Assembly: GCA_031216445.1 (NCBI GenBank)
Contig: CM062197.1
Span: 24,550,501 to 24,614,500, forward strand
Reading direction: 5' to 3'
DNA from: Lateolabrax maculatus
Taxonomy: Eukaryota; Chordata; Actinopteri; Acropomatiformes; Lateolabracidae
DNA: 64,000 nucleotides
Part shown: in pieces, positions 10,150-20,485 of the stretch
Position numbering within the stretch: position 1 is the first letter of the stretch
How the letters are laid out: each line of letters begins with the position of its first letter
Translations under genes and position numbers: made by a program
The notes under the pieces: model-generated
Databases searched by the model: none
Told to the model about the DNA's origin: nothing
The model's input: only the letters and a program-made list of their open reading frames with translations

Positions 10150-13100
10150 CTAACTATTGTTGCTGCCTCCGTTCTCTACAATCTTCTTCTCCTCTGTTGA
10201 TGCTTTGAAGACATTGGCTCTGTAGTACTGCAGCTCTTTAATGCTCTCCCAGATATCATCCAAGGCTCTGAAGGGGAAAATCAGAGTTTTAACTGTATTC
10301 CTTGTATTACGCATATTCTTCTGAACCTGAGCGCAGACCCAACTGAAAGGATCATTCTGATTCATTTCAACTTGGATCCTATTTGTGCAGGTTTTACTAT
10401 CATCTCTGGGTCATGATAACAGTGTACTTACCAAGTAAATCACTGAGATCTCAGAGCATGGTGATATCACAAAAAAGTCAGATGTGGCAAGAAACATGAG
10501 GCTTTAAACAAAGCCACAGGTTATTTTAATAATTTTTTGAGAAAACAAAAGCTAAAGGGTCAAAATAATTTTCCAAACTATCAGTTGTAAACATCTATCA
10601 CAGTTTACAGGCCCACTTCCTGCTTAAACTTTGACCTCCTGTGGTTCCTCTAGTTGTGCAAAGTTTTCCTGTACATTGAGTTTGTTGATGATTAATTAAG
10701 ACTTTTCATTTTTTGACCTCCAAATAAAAAGGGTTTAGATCATCTGGATAAACAGCTGGTTTGGTCCAACCGGTCTGATTGTCAGACTGTTCATGTATGA
10801 CCCATGAAGACCTCTATCACAGTATTCAAAGATCTCAGCAGTTACTTTGGTGAGTACAGTGTAATCATAATTTACAGCAACAAAGGCCAAAGATACAAAG
10901 GTAAGACAGCAGTTGACATAAAACATAATTTAAGCAATGATCAGTTTTTTTTAACAGCAAAGGGGATAGCACAATAGCAAGAAGCATCAAGAAACACAAG
11001 ATGTCAGTGTTGTTTCTCATCGTTTACCTGTGGGTTGCTTTCTTGTGAGGCACCATCTTGTATTCTTTTGGAAACCACCGTCTGAAAGGGTTCATAGAAC
11101 AAAAATAAACCCACATTAATCTAATTTTGCATTTAGCTTAGACACATATACAGTCACATTGAAGAGGATGTCTCTGATTTCTTCTGATGTACTGCAAAGT
11201 AGAGATACTCTAATCATTGAGTTGCAAAACCTTCTCAATGCAATTTTTAAACAGGGCCTTTGACATGCAAACTGATGAATGGCAGAGATCATTAGTAGAG
11301 CTTGAGTAAATAACAAGGCCGTAGGCAAACTAAAAAAGACTAGGAAAAACATCAAATTACAATAGATTGTCTTTATAGGAGTGTTTCCATATCATGGCTC
11401 TACCTCTGGAGTACAGAGGATAAATGCAGAGACAAATATGGGAAAATATACAAATGCTTATTCAGACATACTAATACAATCTCATCCGAACACAACAGAG
11501 CACTCACAGAACAAGGCTGCATTACAATGAATGTTAAAACCACAGTCACACAAACACTGGCCTGCAAAGCTCCTTGATGGTGCTGACATCAATAATTCTG
11601 TAGTGGAGGTGGTACATAAACTGTGGCATGTACTTGTCGAGGAACCTCTTGTCCGCATGCACAGAGTTACCTGCAGGAAGAGGGATCATAGCACATGACT
11701 GCAGGAGCCAAGCCAGCTGAGTAATATTGCGGTTGTACTTTCTGGTGCCAAAAAGTAACTCACCGGCAAGGGGACACTGTCCGGGTGGAGTGTGCTGTCT
11801 GACGAAAGACAAGAACTCATACTCCGCTTGTTCGAGGGTGATTTTACTGTCCCGTACGGCCTGGGTCAGTCCTGACTGAGACACAGTGACACTGACTATA
11901 TACACCTTCTTTCATACTACTTTAAGTATATTTCTCAAAAATACCATTTCTTCCCAGGGGATTGATGCTGTCATGTCTGTATGTTAAAAGGTTTCTTGTA
12001 ATGAAACAAAAGTTATGTTAACATTCAGTTTTACTCTCAGTGTGCATCCTCGAGGTCTAACAAATGTGTTGAATGCATTTTACTTCCTAACAAAACATTT
12101 GCAAAGCTGACGTTTTTGAGTATTTTAACTCCAGCATTGTTTACATCCATGCTTACTAGCTTGCAATTGTCTTCTTATCTGCCTTTGCTTGCACATTGCA
12201 GCATAGCTTGGCAGATAACTACATAAATAAGATATCTGTAGATAAGTGGAATAGTGTGAAATTGGTAGGAATTTAAATGTCTTGGTTTCTTGCTCAAGCG
12301 GCCAAAAGCACCCTCCAAAAGTATTTATTTATGATATGGAGAAATGTAAAAAACATATACATTTAAACAATGCCATGTATTGTTCAGATGGAAGCATTAG
12401 GTGGGAAATTGAGACATTGTAGCGTAGTAATATTTCAATGTTATCTCTCCATGCTTATCATGATATTGTGGTTCAGAGGTCACATGTTTAAAGAAGTGAT
12501 TGAAATAATGAAAACTCAAACATGCAGTTTTTTTAAAGAGAGGGAAAATGCGACATTCACACAAAAGAAAAAATCCCTCTGTGTCATTCAGCTTCCCTAG
12601 TTGGGACTGTTAGCACTGTGTATTAACCCTCTAATAGACTGGAAACCTGAACATAGTGTTTCTTTTGCAGTCTACTCATTGCATGCTGGGGTAGTTTCCA
12701 GCCCCCTGTGATTCCCAATATAAGTAAGATGGCATAGAAGATGAATGGACGGACAGACAGACAAGTCCTTGGGATAGAAAATGACTGTTGCACTGCGCTC
12801 TGCTGTAAAGCCGGTGTTTCCTGATAGGTGTCACAGGAAGAATACTTTGTGTGACATCATTGACTGTGGCGTGGCCCAAAGTGAAAAATGGTTCAATGGT
12901 TGATTTGCACTTCACAGAGAGCTGTGCAAAAATAATATTAACCCTGTGTGATTTTTCTAACAGTTTTTTTTCCAAGCCACTCTCCACAAAGACAGCTTAC
13001 CTTCCCATGGTGCTCTTTACACCACTCTGACATCCCTTCCAGCAGCTCGTCTGGCTGGTTAATTATCAAGTTGGGCCCCTGCCGACCGGGAACAGATGAG

Positions 13101-14761
13101 TTTAATTCACAAGATGGATAGTAGACAAGAAGCAGTCCAATGGTGTTTATGTTTATATTACCTCAGCCAAAATGTTCAGTTCAGAGTCTGTGATAATGCA
13201 CGCCATTTCAATTATCTGGTCCTTCTCAATGTCCAGACCTGTCATCTGAAAAAAAAAAAAAAAAAACACAGAGAGATCTGACTTTGAGAACTAAGTCTAA
13301 ACATGTATTTCCCCCTTGAAAACAGCATCACTTTACTTCTGAATTTATTCCAAAGGATGGATGGGTTCATTACAGTATCAACAGGCAGAGTCAATCATAA
13401 CAGCTGCTGAAAAGTAACCTAAACAGAAATAGTATTTTGTAGTAGTAGGCCTGCATCCACCATGTTTTTTTTCTGCAGGCAGCATATGACATCCAATAAA
13501 CCCTCATGGGAAACTGTACCACTGAGACCATTTTTAGGAGCAGGTATGAAAACACAACAAAAATCAAAAGAGTCAGCATATTACTTGTGGAAGCAATTCC
13601 CACCAACCACAACAGAACAGTGTCACACAATGTGAAGTTCTGACAGGTGACTGTAGGAGAAAATGCTAATGATTGGACCACGTCCACACCTACAAAATTA
13701 AAGGAAACTAGACTTGATGTACAAATATGCCTAACTCATCCATGAGGCCTTAACTTCTGCTGGCTGGGTCACATCGACAACTGGAGTCAAATGTGTGAGT
13801 ATTTACAAGCTGATGTTACACATTTAAACAGCCTGTTACAGATGCTGTCCCTGGGTGTTACCTTGTTCTGGCCAGGCATTCTTATGTTGCTTCAAACTAT
13901 AGTGAAAAAAAAGCACTAGCGTTCTTGAGGGTGTAAAATGCTTGAGGATGCTTTATCCATCTGCCGCTGTAACAAGTGAATTTCGACAGTGTGGGATGAA
14001 TAAAGTATTATCATAAAACCTGATGCAGTTGTTCTCAGGTCAGACACTGAGCTCAGCCTGTGTAATGTCCTGCTAACATGTCCTAGCTCTCTCCCAGTCC
14101 TCTGCTCAGTGGACTGACAGCTGTTTACACTGTCTTGATTATGGCAGAGCGACCGGTTTCCATTTCAAAACTACAACATAAACATCATATTCATGATAAC
14201 GTTAACGTGACGCCTCTTGTAACGTCAACCTAGTTCCATGTCTCCCTCCGTATCAGCCAGCTAAATACTAACACTGTCAGTTACAGTCCCGGCTGCTTAC
14301 ATATGGATTAGTTACATATATGGCAGATAGTCGCACGTTTAACGGCTGAACATCAGCATTATTCGGTCTAACAGTTCCCTCTGGTCAGCTTGAGTAGCTT
14401 CAGCTTGCGTCACTGTAACGTTAGCGTTCAAGTAAGTACACAGCTACACGCTGCTCTCAGCCCTGTCACTTGCCTCCAGGTCCACCCACACCATTCTCTG
14501 GGATATCGCGGCGGACGACATGCTGATTTTTCTGGACACCTGGACGTCACAAATGGAAACGAATCTGTAAGTATTGTCGCGGCCTGTTCCCGGTGAGGTA
14601 AACGGGTTTAACACACGAATAAACGGTGAGTTTTTCGGCAAAGCACTACTGCAGTGTGAATGATACGCTGCCTTGCTGGACCCTAGGACGAACGGTCTCC
14701 TCCTACAAAGAAACTCCAAGGTAACGAACGACCATGCCGAAGACCGCAAACACACCGGCAT
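10150..14761 (-). CDS. rexo2: Oligoribonuclease, mitochondrial/cytosolic (REXO2), 7 coding exons
   Basis: REXO2 is a DEDDh 3'-5' exonuclease that degrades di- and short oligoribonucleotides in mitochondria and cytosol. Coding exons in transcript order are 14,761-14,474; 13,245-13,162; 13,078-13,001; 11,875-11,764; 11,670-11,562; 11,081-11,028; 10,267-10,150. All phases join to give 280 residues from the first ATG, or 200 from an internal Met at 14,521; the family is usually about 200-240. Catalytic residues are visible: D and E in 'VWVDLE' (end of exon 1), D in 'YRIIDVST' (exon 5), H and D in 'THRALDD' (exon 6/7 junction). The long N-terminal extension is Arg-rich with few acids, so a mitochondrial presequence is plausible, but its full length is uncertain. 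Exon 1 and exon 5 use GC donors; the intron between exons 4 and 5 is only 93 nt. Confidence 0.95.
11560..11561 (-). promoter_or_regulatory. rexo2: GC splice donor of rexo2 intron 5
   Basis: The exon ends TTTGCAG followed by GCCAGT. Joining at this point to the acceptor at 11,081 restores 'KELCRRWFPKEY', matching the family. The GT three bases further on would shift frame and lead to an early stop. The donor is a weaker match to the GC-AG consensus (C instead of A at +3). Confidence 0.7.
11671..11763 (-). other. rexo2: 93-nt stop-free intron of rexo2 (intron 4)
   Basis: Starts GTGAGT and ends TGCAG on the minus strand, splitting the Gly codon of 'CPLAG|NSVH'. Its length is a multiple of three and it has no stop in the frame of the flanking exons, so retention would add 31 residues without a frameshift. 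Known REXO2 proteins lack such an insert, so the spliced form is the expected one. Confidence 0.9.
14472..14473 (-). promoter_or_regulatory. rexo2: GC splice donor of rexo2 intron 1
   Basis: The exon ends CTGGAG and the intron begins GCAAGT, exactly the consensus of the minor GC-AG class. The next exon (13,245) begins with 'MTGLDIEKDQ', joining in phase 0 after 'VWVDLE', so no GT donor is needed or available in phase. Confidence 0.85.
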
Positions 14762-14877
14762 CCTGTGACTACTTCTGATCTAAACTGTCGTAAAAACAAC
14801 TTCAGCCCACCACCTCAACATACTGCCCTCAATGGCAGACTGTGGTAAAAACACTAAAAACACGGCTACCCGTTCCC
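14540..14877 (-). promoter_or_regulatory. rexo2: Presumed rexo2 promoter and 5' UTR region
   Basis: The space between the rexo2 first exon and the 3' end of the neighbouring LINE is only about 120 bases upstream of the first ATG. It is richer in CG dinucleotides than its surroundings. No TATA box is evident. The promoter must either lie here, overlap the coding N-terminal extension, or extend into the LINE. Inference only. Confidence 0.35.
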
Positions 14878-15011
14878 ATGCTGCTACCCCTACATCTTCT
14901 TCATCTTTTTGTTTTACGGCAGTTGGCATCCAGCTTATTGGTGCATTGCCGCCACCTTCTGCTCTGGAGTGTGAATCAGAAAATAGATTTACAATCTAAG
15001 CTCCTTCATAA

Positions 15012-15040
15012 AATAATAATAATAATAATAATAATAATAA
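15012..15040 (+). repeat. (ATA)n microsatellite in the 3' part of LINE copy A
   Basis: Ten ATA/AAT units within the minus-strand LINE 3' UTR region. Confidence 0.9.
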
Positions 15041-15129
15041 TTAAATAAAAGAAAATAAAACCTAGTCCTACTATACATCCTATCCATGTCAGCCATCCTA
15101 GCACCCTGTCCCTGCTTATCCATCATATC

Positions 15130-15603
15130 CTATAAAAAAAACCCTGTATCCTTTAAGAAGGTTAACAGCACCCTGACCTGTGCTCTCTCACCCATGCTCA
15201 GTAATCCTTTTAATTTGAATTCCTGTATACCTAATTCCTTCAGATTATTCCTTATCGTCTCTCTATCTGTCCCATACTGCCTACAACTCAGAACTACATG
15301 TTGGACCGACTCCTCTTCTTGACATCTCTCACACAAGCCTGTCTGGTGTTTTCCTACTATTTTCAATGATTTGTTTAGTGCACAGTGCCCCAATCTTAAC
15401 CTTGTCAACACAGTTTCCTCTCTCCTGTGTCCACTACCTACCCGAGTCATTTTGACATTCTTCTGAATTTGATGAAGATGCCTCCCTTTCCCCTCTCTGT
15501 CCCACATTTGGTCAGATTTTTCCCAGATTATACACTTGACCTCTGCTTTACTAAGACTAATTTGCATTTCTATATTTCCTTTCTTTAAAGCCCTCTTTGC
15601 CAA
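15130..15603 (-). pseudogene. LINE copy A: C-terminal domain after RNase H
   Basis: 157-residue frame rich in Cys and His: 'TGLCERCQEEESVQHVVLSC' has the C-x2-C...H...C arrangement usual at the C-terminus of I/R1-type LINE proteins. A homologous piece is at 19,129-19,452 in copy B ('SGLCDHCQVPETVEHVLVSC'). Confidence 0.75.
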
Positions 15604-15616
15604 CTCATCTACTCTC

Positions 15617-15991
15617 TCATTCCCCCCCCCCCCCCCCCAACCCTACATGTGCTGGAACCCACAGAAACTTTACCAAACCCCCCTGATTTGCTATTCTTGT
15701 GATTGACTGAAGGACTTCATATAGTCCATCCTGACGACTGTTTGAGTGGAAAGACCTTAAATTTGTTAGAGCTGAGGATGAATCTGAGCATATCAACACC
15801 TTATCTTGTCTAATTTTTTCCACCCATGGTAGTGCTACCAACACTGCCAACATCTCCACTGTGTAAACCCCTAATTTATTGGATGTTCTTCTGTTGATTC
15901 CAATTCCTTTAGCTGGTATTGCCACCCCATATCCTGTTACTCCAGTCCTCCGGTTTCTTAGCACCATCCGTATAGATCTGTGTAAAATCAC
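15617..15991 (-). pseudogene. LINE copy A: RNase H domain
   Basis: Contains 'YTVEMLAVLVAL' (Glu of the active site), 'VLICSDSSSAL' (Asp) and 'VKFLWVPAHVG' (the H-x-G-like end motif), the order of RNase HI in LINEs. It is separated from the C-terminal domain by a run of 17 G (minus strand; 15,622-15,638), where the frame breaks. Confidence 0.85.
15622..15638 (+). repeat. Homopolymer of 17 C
   Basis: Uninterrupted C tract inside the decayed RNase H region of LINE copy A. It coincides with a frame break and could partly be a sequencing or assembly artefact, since G/C homopolymers are error-prone. Confidence 0.95.
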
Positions 15992-16087
15992 TATACTCTT
16001 TTGTTACATGACAGTTAAATGCACTTACCAAATCAAATGTACCTTTTCCTTTCCTTTTTACCAGTCTATATCAGACCACACCAGCAT

Positions 16088-17672
16088 TCATGGGGCCACC
16101 ACCGGATACACTACTGAAGGGCTTATCTTCAGATCAAACACTCCAAATTGTTTTGCAATGTCATTCCCCACATGACCAAAGTTATCCCTCTGATACCTCC
16201 CATTCTCCCAGCACTCCTGCAACACTCCTTTTGTAGGGTGAGAGTCATTATGTCCCTTCAAATGAGCCCAGTAATTTGCAATCAGTTGCATTCTTCTTAA
16301 TTCCAACGGCATTTCTCCTAATTCTACCTGTAGAGCAGCTACTGGTGATGTTCTAAAAGCCCCACTGCACACTCTCAATGCCTGTGCCTGAATTACATCC
16401 AATTTCCTTATAAGAGACCTGGCTGCTGATCCATATGCTACACTGCCGTAATCTAACACAGTTTTATCAAGGCCACATATATTCTTTTCAACGATGAGCA
16501 ACTTGCTCCCCATTCCCTTCCCGTCAAACATCTCATCACATTTATTATTTTTTTGCATTTTTCTTCTATTTTCCTGATATGACCTGCCCATGTTAAAAAT
16601 AACTCCCAAAAATTTAAATGTTCCAACCGTTTCTAATTCTTTCCCATACATCTTTAGCCTAATCTCTTCCTCTTTTCTTTTCCTAGTAAAAAAGACTGCG
16701 TTTTTTCTACTAAGAAAGTACATCCCCAATCATATCCCCACTCCACCACCTCATCAACTGCTCCTTGCACTTTCTTGATTGCATGCTCCACATTCCTTCC
16801 TCTTTTCCACAATGCCCCATCATCCGCAAACAGTGATCTGCCTATATCCACTGGTACCTTTGAAAAGATGTCATTGATCATAATGATGAAGAGTAGCAGG
16901 CTTATCACACTGCCTTGAAGTGTGCCATTTCCAACTGTGTACTGACTTGACATGTCTGATCCAATCCGTACTTGAATTTTTCTTCCAAACAAAAAATCCT
17001 TACCCAGTCAAAAACTCTCCCACCAACACCCATCTTGTGCAGTTTAATCAATAATCCTTCCTTCCACATCACGTCATAGGCTTTTTCTATGTCTAAAAAC
17101 ACTGGAACTACTGATCCTTTGTTTGCCTGAGCCTTTCTTACTTCAGTCGTTAGCCTTATCACTGAGTCCATGGTATTCCTTCCTTTCCTAAAACCACTCT
17201 GGTAACTTGTCAGCATTCCTCTCTTCTCAAGATCATATGATAACCTTTCTGTTATCATCCTTTCCATAATTTTGCATATATTTGATGTTAGTGCTATTGG
17301 CCTGTAACTAGTAGGTTTAGAAGGATCCTTGCCAGGTTTTCCTATTGGGATCCCTACTGCTTCTTTCCATGTACTTGGTAACCTTCCCTCTTCCACAACT
17401 CTATGATAAAGCTGCAGCAGCTTCAACATCGCTTCTCCCCCTAGATGCTTTAGCATAACATAGCATATTTGATCTTCCCCTGGAGAGGTTGGTCTTGATC
17501 TATTTATTGCGCTTACCATCTCTGCCAAAGTAAATGGTTTATCAATTATCTCATCTGATTCTTCCTTCCTGTCTAACACACCTGGATGTTGATTCATTGT
17601 TCTTTCCCTTTTCCTTCTACTTTCTTCTGACAAATTTTTTGAACTATGTATCTTTTTAAATGACTTGGCCAT
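16088..17672 (-). pseudogene. LINE copy A: reverse transcriptase
   Basis: Three overlapping frames together span an RT: 16,905-17,672 has 'YRPIALTSNICKIMERM', 'YQSGFRKGRNTMDS' and 'VFLDIEKAYDVMW'; 16,654-16,992 has 'GTLQGSVIS' and the catalytic 'LFADDGALW'; 16,088-16,729 has 'FKFLGVIF' and the thumb. At least two frameshifts separate them. The motifs are well preserved, so decay is moderate. Confidence 0.88.
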
Positions 17673-17753
17673 GATCTCTGCCTCATCCTGATTGGAGACT
17701 CCTGTTTCCTCCTCAGATGATATAACTGGATATTGACATTCCCTTCTGTCTCC

Positions 17754-18222
17754 TCACATCCTCTTTATCATTCCCCATACCTCTCCCACTGGTGTTGTTC
17801 TTCCTATTTTGTTGCAAAACCTTCTCCAACTTGCCCTCTTAGCTTGACGTTCCAGTCTTCTCACCACTGCCTGAGCCTTTTTATACTCAATCAAATGCTG
17901 CATGTTATGGGTTCTTTTAACTAGTCTGAATGCTCTGTTCCTGTGTCTTACTGCCTGACAAAAGTTCTCTGTCCACCACGGTACCAGTTTTGTACTCATC
18001 CTATTTTTACTCCTGGGTATAGAGCCGTCGGCTGACACTATAATTGCTGATGTTACCTGACTGTTTATTTCATCTATCTCTCCAGAAATTTCAATCCTTG
18101 TCATAGAGTCCTCACTTATCTTCTGGAACTTTTCCCAGTCTGCTTTTCCAAAGACCTATTTTGGAATTCCACCACCTGGTCTCACTTCCACTCTTTCACC
18201 CATTTTCTTGAGTCTTTTCATT
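17754..18222 (-). pseudogene. LINE copy A: endonuclease C-terminus and linker
   Basis: 17,754-18,104 reads 'LVPWWTENFCQAVRHRNRAF', equivalent to 'VPWWDDKRKVAEI' in copy B, followed by a basic helical linker. Just upstream, 'KADWEKFQK' is shared with copy B. The catalytic endonuclease part is absent. Confidence 0.7.
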
Positions 18223-18225
18223 AAA

Positions 18226-18512
18226 TGGGTGGCCGTGGCTCAGTGGTAGAGCGGGGTCGTCCAATAACCCAAGTTTGGAGGTTCGATCCCTGCTCTCCCT
18301 CCTGAAAATTGGTGGACTGACAGCTGGTGGGGTGGCAGTCCAACTACATGGACGAGGTGCCCTTGAGCAAGGTAATTGCTCCCCGGGCACTGTGAACTGC
18401 TGCCCACCGCTCCTGTGTGACCCTGTGCGTGTGTGTTCGTACAGGTGCCACTGGATGGGTTAAATGCGGAGAAATAATTTCACACTTGGGTGATAAATAA
18501 AATAAAATAAAC
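18226..18512 (+). mobile_element. tRNA-derived SINE
   Basis: Begins with a tRNA-like head: A-box-like TGGCTCAGTGGTAGAGC (from 18,236) and B-box GGTTCGATCC (18,280-18,289), the spacing of a pol III promoter. It is followed by a non-tRNA body and ends in an ATAAAATAAAATAA tail at about 18,497-18,510. It lies exactly where LINE copy A lacks most of ORF1 and its endonuclease. No clean target duplication could be read. Confidence 0.85.
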
Positions 18513-18539
18513 CTTATTATGACAATACAATTCTCAGGT

Positions 18540-18844
18540 CTTTCCTTCTGAACTTGCTCATGCCCTTCTTCCTCACTTTCAGATATCTCATCATTATTAT
18601 TTCTTATTCTTTTATTCCCTTTTTTTTGCTTGCCTCGATTTTCTTTCATTCGTCCCCTCCTTTCCCCCTCATTCTCTTCATCTTTCCCTTCATCATAATC
18701 CATTTCTGCCCACCTGCCTACCTCAGATTCATTCACAGAACAGTCATGCTCAACCACCACCATGAAAGTATCTTCCACTCGCTTTGGATTCCCCGCATTT
18801 TGCCGATTAATTCCTCGTTCACATCCTGCAGATGTTGCCGCCAT
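18540..18844 (-). pseudogene. LINE copy A: ORF1 N-terminus
   Basis: The 166-residue frame starts at a Met at 18,844 and is acidic/basic and of low complexity ('DEISESEEEGHEQ'). Its position just inside the 5' UTR shared with copy B suggests it is the ORF1 start. The last third of the frame runs into the SINE and is not LINE protein. Confidence 0.5.
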
Positions 18845-19128
18845 TCTCCTCCTTCCGTGCTAACCTTGTTTGTCATCCGCAAATCCAAAATCAGTGTCGT
18901 TTAATCAGTAAAATAAGTCAAAAACCAGTGTATCAATTCACAGCAATTCAAATCTTCCAACTCTTGCGATCTCTCTCTACCTCTCCACCAGCCACATCTT
19001 TCTGCCCCGGCTAGCCCTACATCCATGTGCTACCCACACAAGGTCTTTTTCTTCTTCTTCTTTGGGTTTTAACGACAGCTTGAATCCATATCGTTGCACT
19101 ACTGCCATCTTCTGGAGTTAGTTAACTG

Positions 19129-19659
19129 TTACACTCTCATCAGTTCTGTTCTCCTTAAGAAGCTGACCAGGCATCTTCTACCTGGCCCACTTTCACCACA
19201 CTCCAGTATGTTCCTTATTCCTGCTCCTGTCATCCCCGATCTTTTCATTCCTTCCAACATGTCCTTTCTCTGTGATTTATATTTCCTACAGCTAACCAGG
19301 ACATGTTCTACGGTTTCTGGTACCTGGCAGTGATCACATAAACCGGATGGATGCTTCCCTATGATGTGGAGTGTATTGTTCAGATTACTGTGCCCTATTC
19401 TTAATCCAGTCATGACGGTTTGTTGTTTTCTATTTCCTCCCCTGCTTCTCATAACACCAACTTTGTTTTGAAATTAATGTAAGTGTCCCTCTCTTGTCTT
19501 TTGATCCCAGTGCTGCTGCCACTCTTTATTGATTTCCCTTCGTACTATGCTCTTTCCTTCTGTTTTTGAGAGATAAATATGTTGATCTATGATTCCTTTT
19601 TTAATAGCTTGTTTGGCTAATTTGTTTACTTTCATTTCCCACAATGCCTGTATGAGCAA
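19129..19659 (-). pseudogene. LINE copy B: RNase H remnant and C-terminal domain
   Basis: 19,129-19,452 carries the Cys/His C-terminal motif and 'GLRIGHSNLNNTLHIIGKHP', parallel to 'RLRLGHCALNKSLKIVGKHQ' in copy A. 19,474-19,659 is the preceding basic stretch. The RNase H core is mostly lost around the inserted solo LTR. Confidence 0.7.
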
Positions 19660-19711
19660 GAATCCAGATTAATACGACCTCAGCACTTGTTTCCTTATTC
19701 TTGCTTGTATT

Positions 19712-20169
19712 TGTGATGATCAGGCAGAGGAAGACTCAATCGCAGAATCGAAGTCCAAAAAATAAAAGTTTATTATGCACAAAACAAACAGGCACTCCAA
19801 AGAGGCTCAAATAACAAGACAAAAAAAAAAAAAAACGATTTCAAAGACACTCAAAAATGACAAAACAAAAAGGCAACTCCAAAGAGGCTCGGGAGGTTAA
19901 GGAGGGGAAAACAAACAGGCGCGACACAGGACAAAGAATGGCTGGAGAGCTAGTCTGGTAAGAGAGCTAAGACAATCTGGCAAAATAGGGTCAAACATCA
20001 AGGGGTATAAATGGTGAAAGAACTAATTAGATAATGGAACGCAGGTATGGAAACAAAACTGGCGGGAAACTCAATAGTGACAGGAAGTAAAACAAACTGA
20101 AAAGCAAGAGGGCAGGAAATTACAAAATAAAACAGGAAGTGGTATCATGAGTCCATATGGGTCATCACA
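19712..20169 (-). mobile_element. Solo LTR with 5-bp target duplication GTATT
   Basis: 458 bp beginning TGTGATGA and ending TCATCACA (8-bp inverted ends), flanked by GTATT at 19,707-19,711 and 20,170-20,174. Orientation is inferred from AATAAACTTTTATT near its end on the minus strand. No internal retroelement sequence is present, so it is a recombination-derived solo LTR within LINE copy B. Confidence 0.88.
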
Positions 20170-20485
20170 GTATTGACATTATTTAATAGGTTAAATCCTG
20201 ACGATTACTAAGCGTACCTGGCATTGGGACTGTACAGAGCAGAGACTGACTCACTACAGACTAAGACTTTCTTTGGTTTGTTTTGTTCAACCCATTTAAA
20301 GCCATTAGGATGGCGTACATCTCAACAGTAAATACACTTTGGCAATTTGAGGTCCATCTGTACATCTCATCTCTGTGGCTGGGAACTGCAACTGCAGAAC
20401 CTGTGTGGTCTGTTATGGATCATTGGATCCATCTGTAAACACCTGCACATAGTCTTTATATTTATATTCCACATAACCATAAAAC

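Larger units (their letters stand above)
14878..19035 (-). mobile_element. I/Nimb-type LINE, copy A (internally deleted)
   Basis: Minus strand: ORF1 N-terminus (about 18,540-18,844), a gap filled by a SINE, the endonuclease C-terminal part and linker (17,754-18,222), RT (16,088-17,672), RNase H (15,617-15,991) and a C-terminal Cys/His domain (15,130-15,603). A RNase H domain after RT points to the I/Nimb group. The 3' end near 14,880 resembles that of copy B (a gene-specific '...CTGGATGCCAACTGCCG' stretch then GAAGAAG-like tail). Compared with copy B about 3 kb covering most of ORF1 and the endonuclease is missing. Frameshifts in RT and RNase H make it inactive. Confidence 0.8.

Noticed and set aside
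11546..11905. Single 119-codon rexo2 exon
   Set aside because: Contains two exons and the 93-nt intron; splice signals and the family sequence show the insert is intronic.
15130..17672. Host gene with RNase H and RT
   Set aside because: Domain order, frame breaks and a second diverged copy next to it identify a LINE.
18226..18300. tRNA gene
   Set aside because: A and B boxes are present, but there is no complete cloverleaf, and the segment continues into a SINE body and A-rich tail.
18275..18463. Small protein ORF
   Set aside because: Falls entirely within the SINE.
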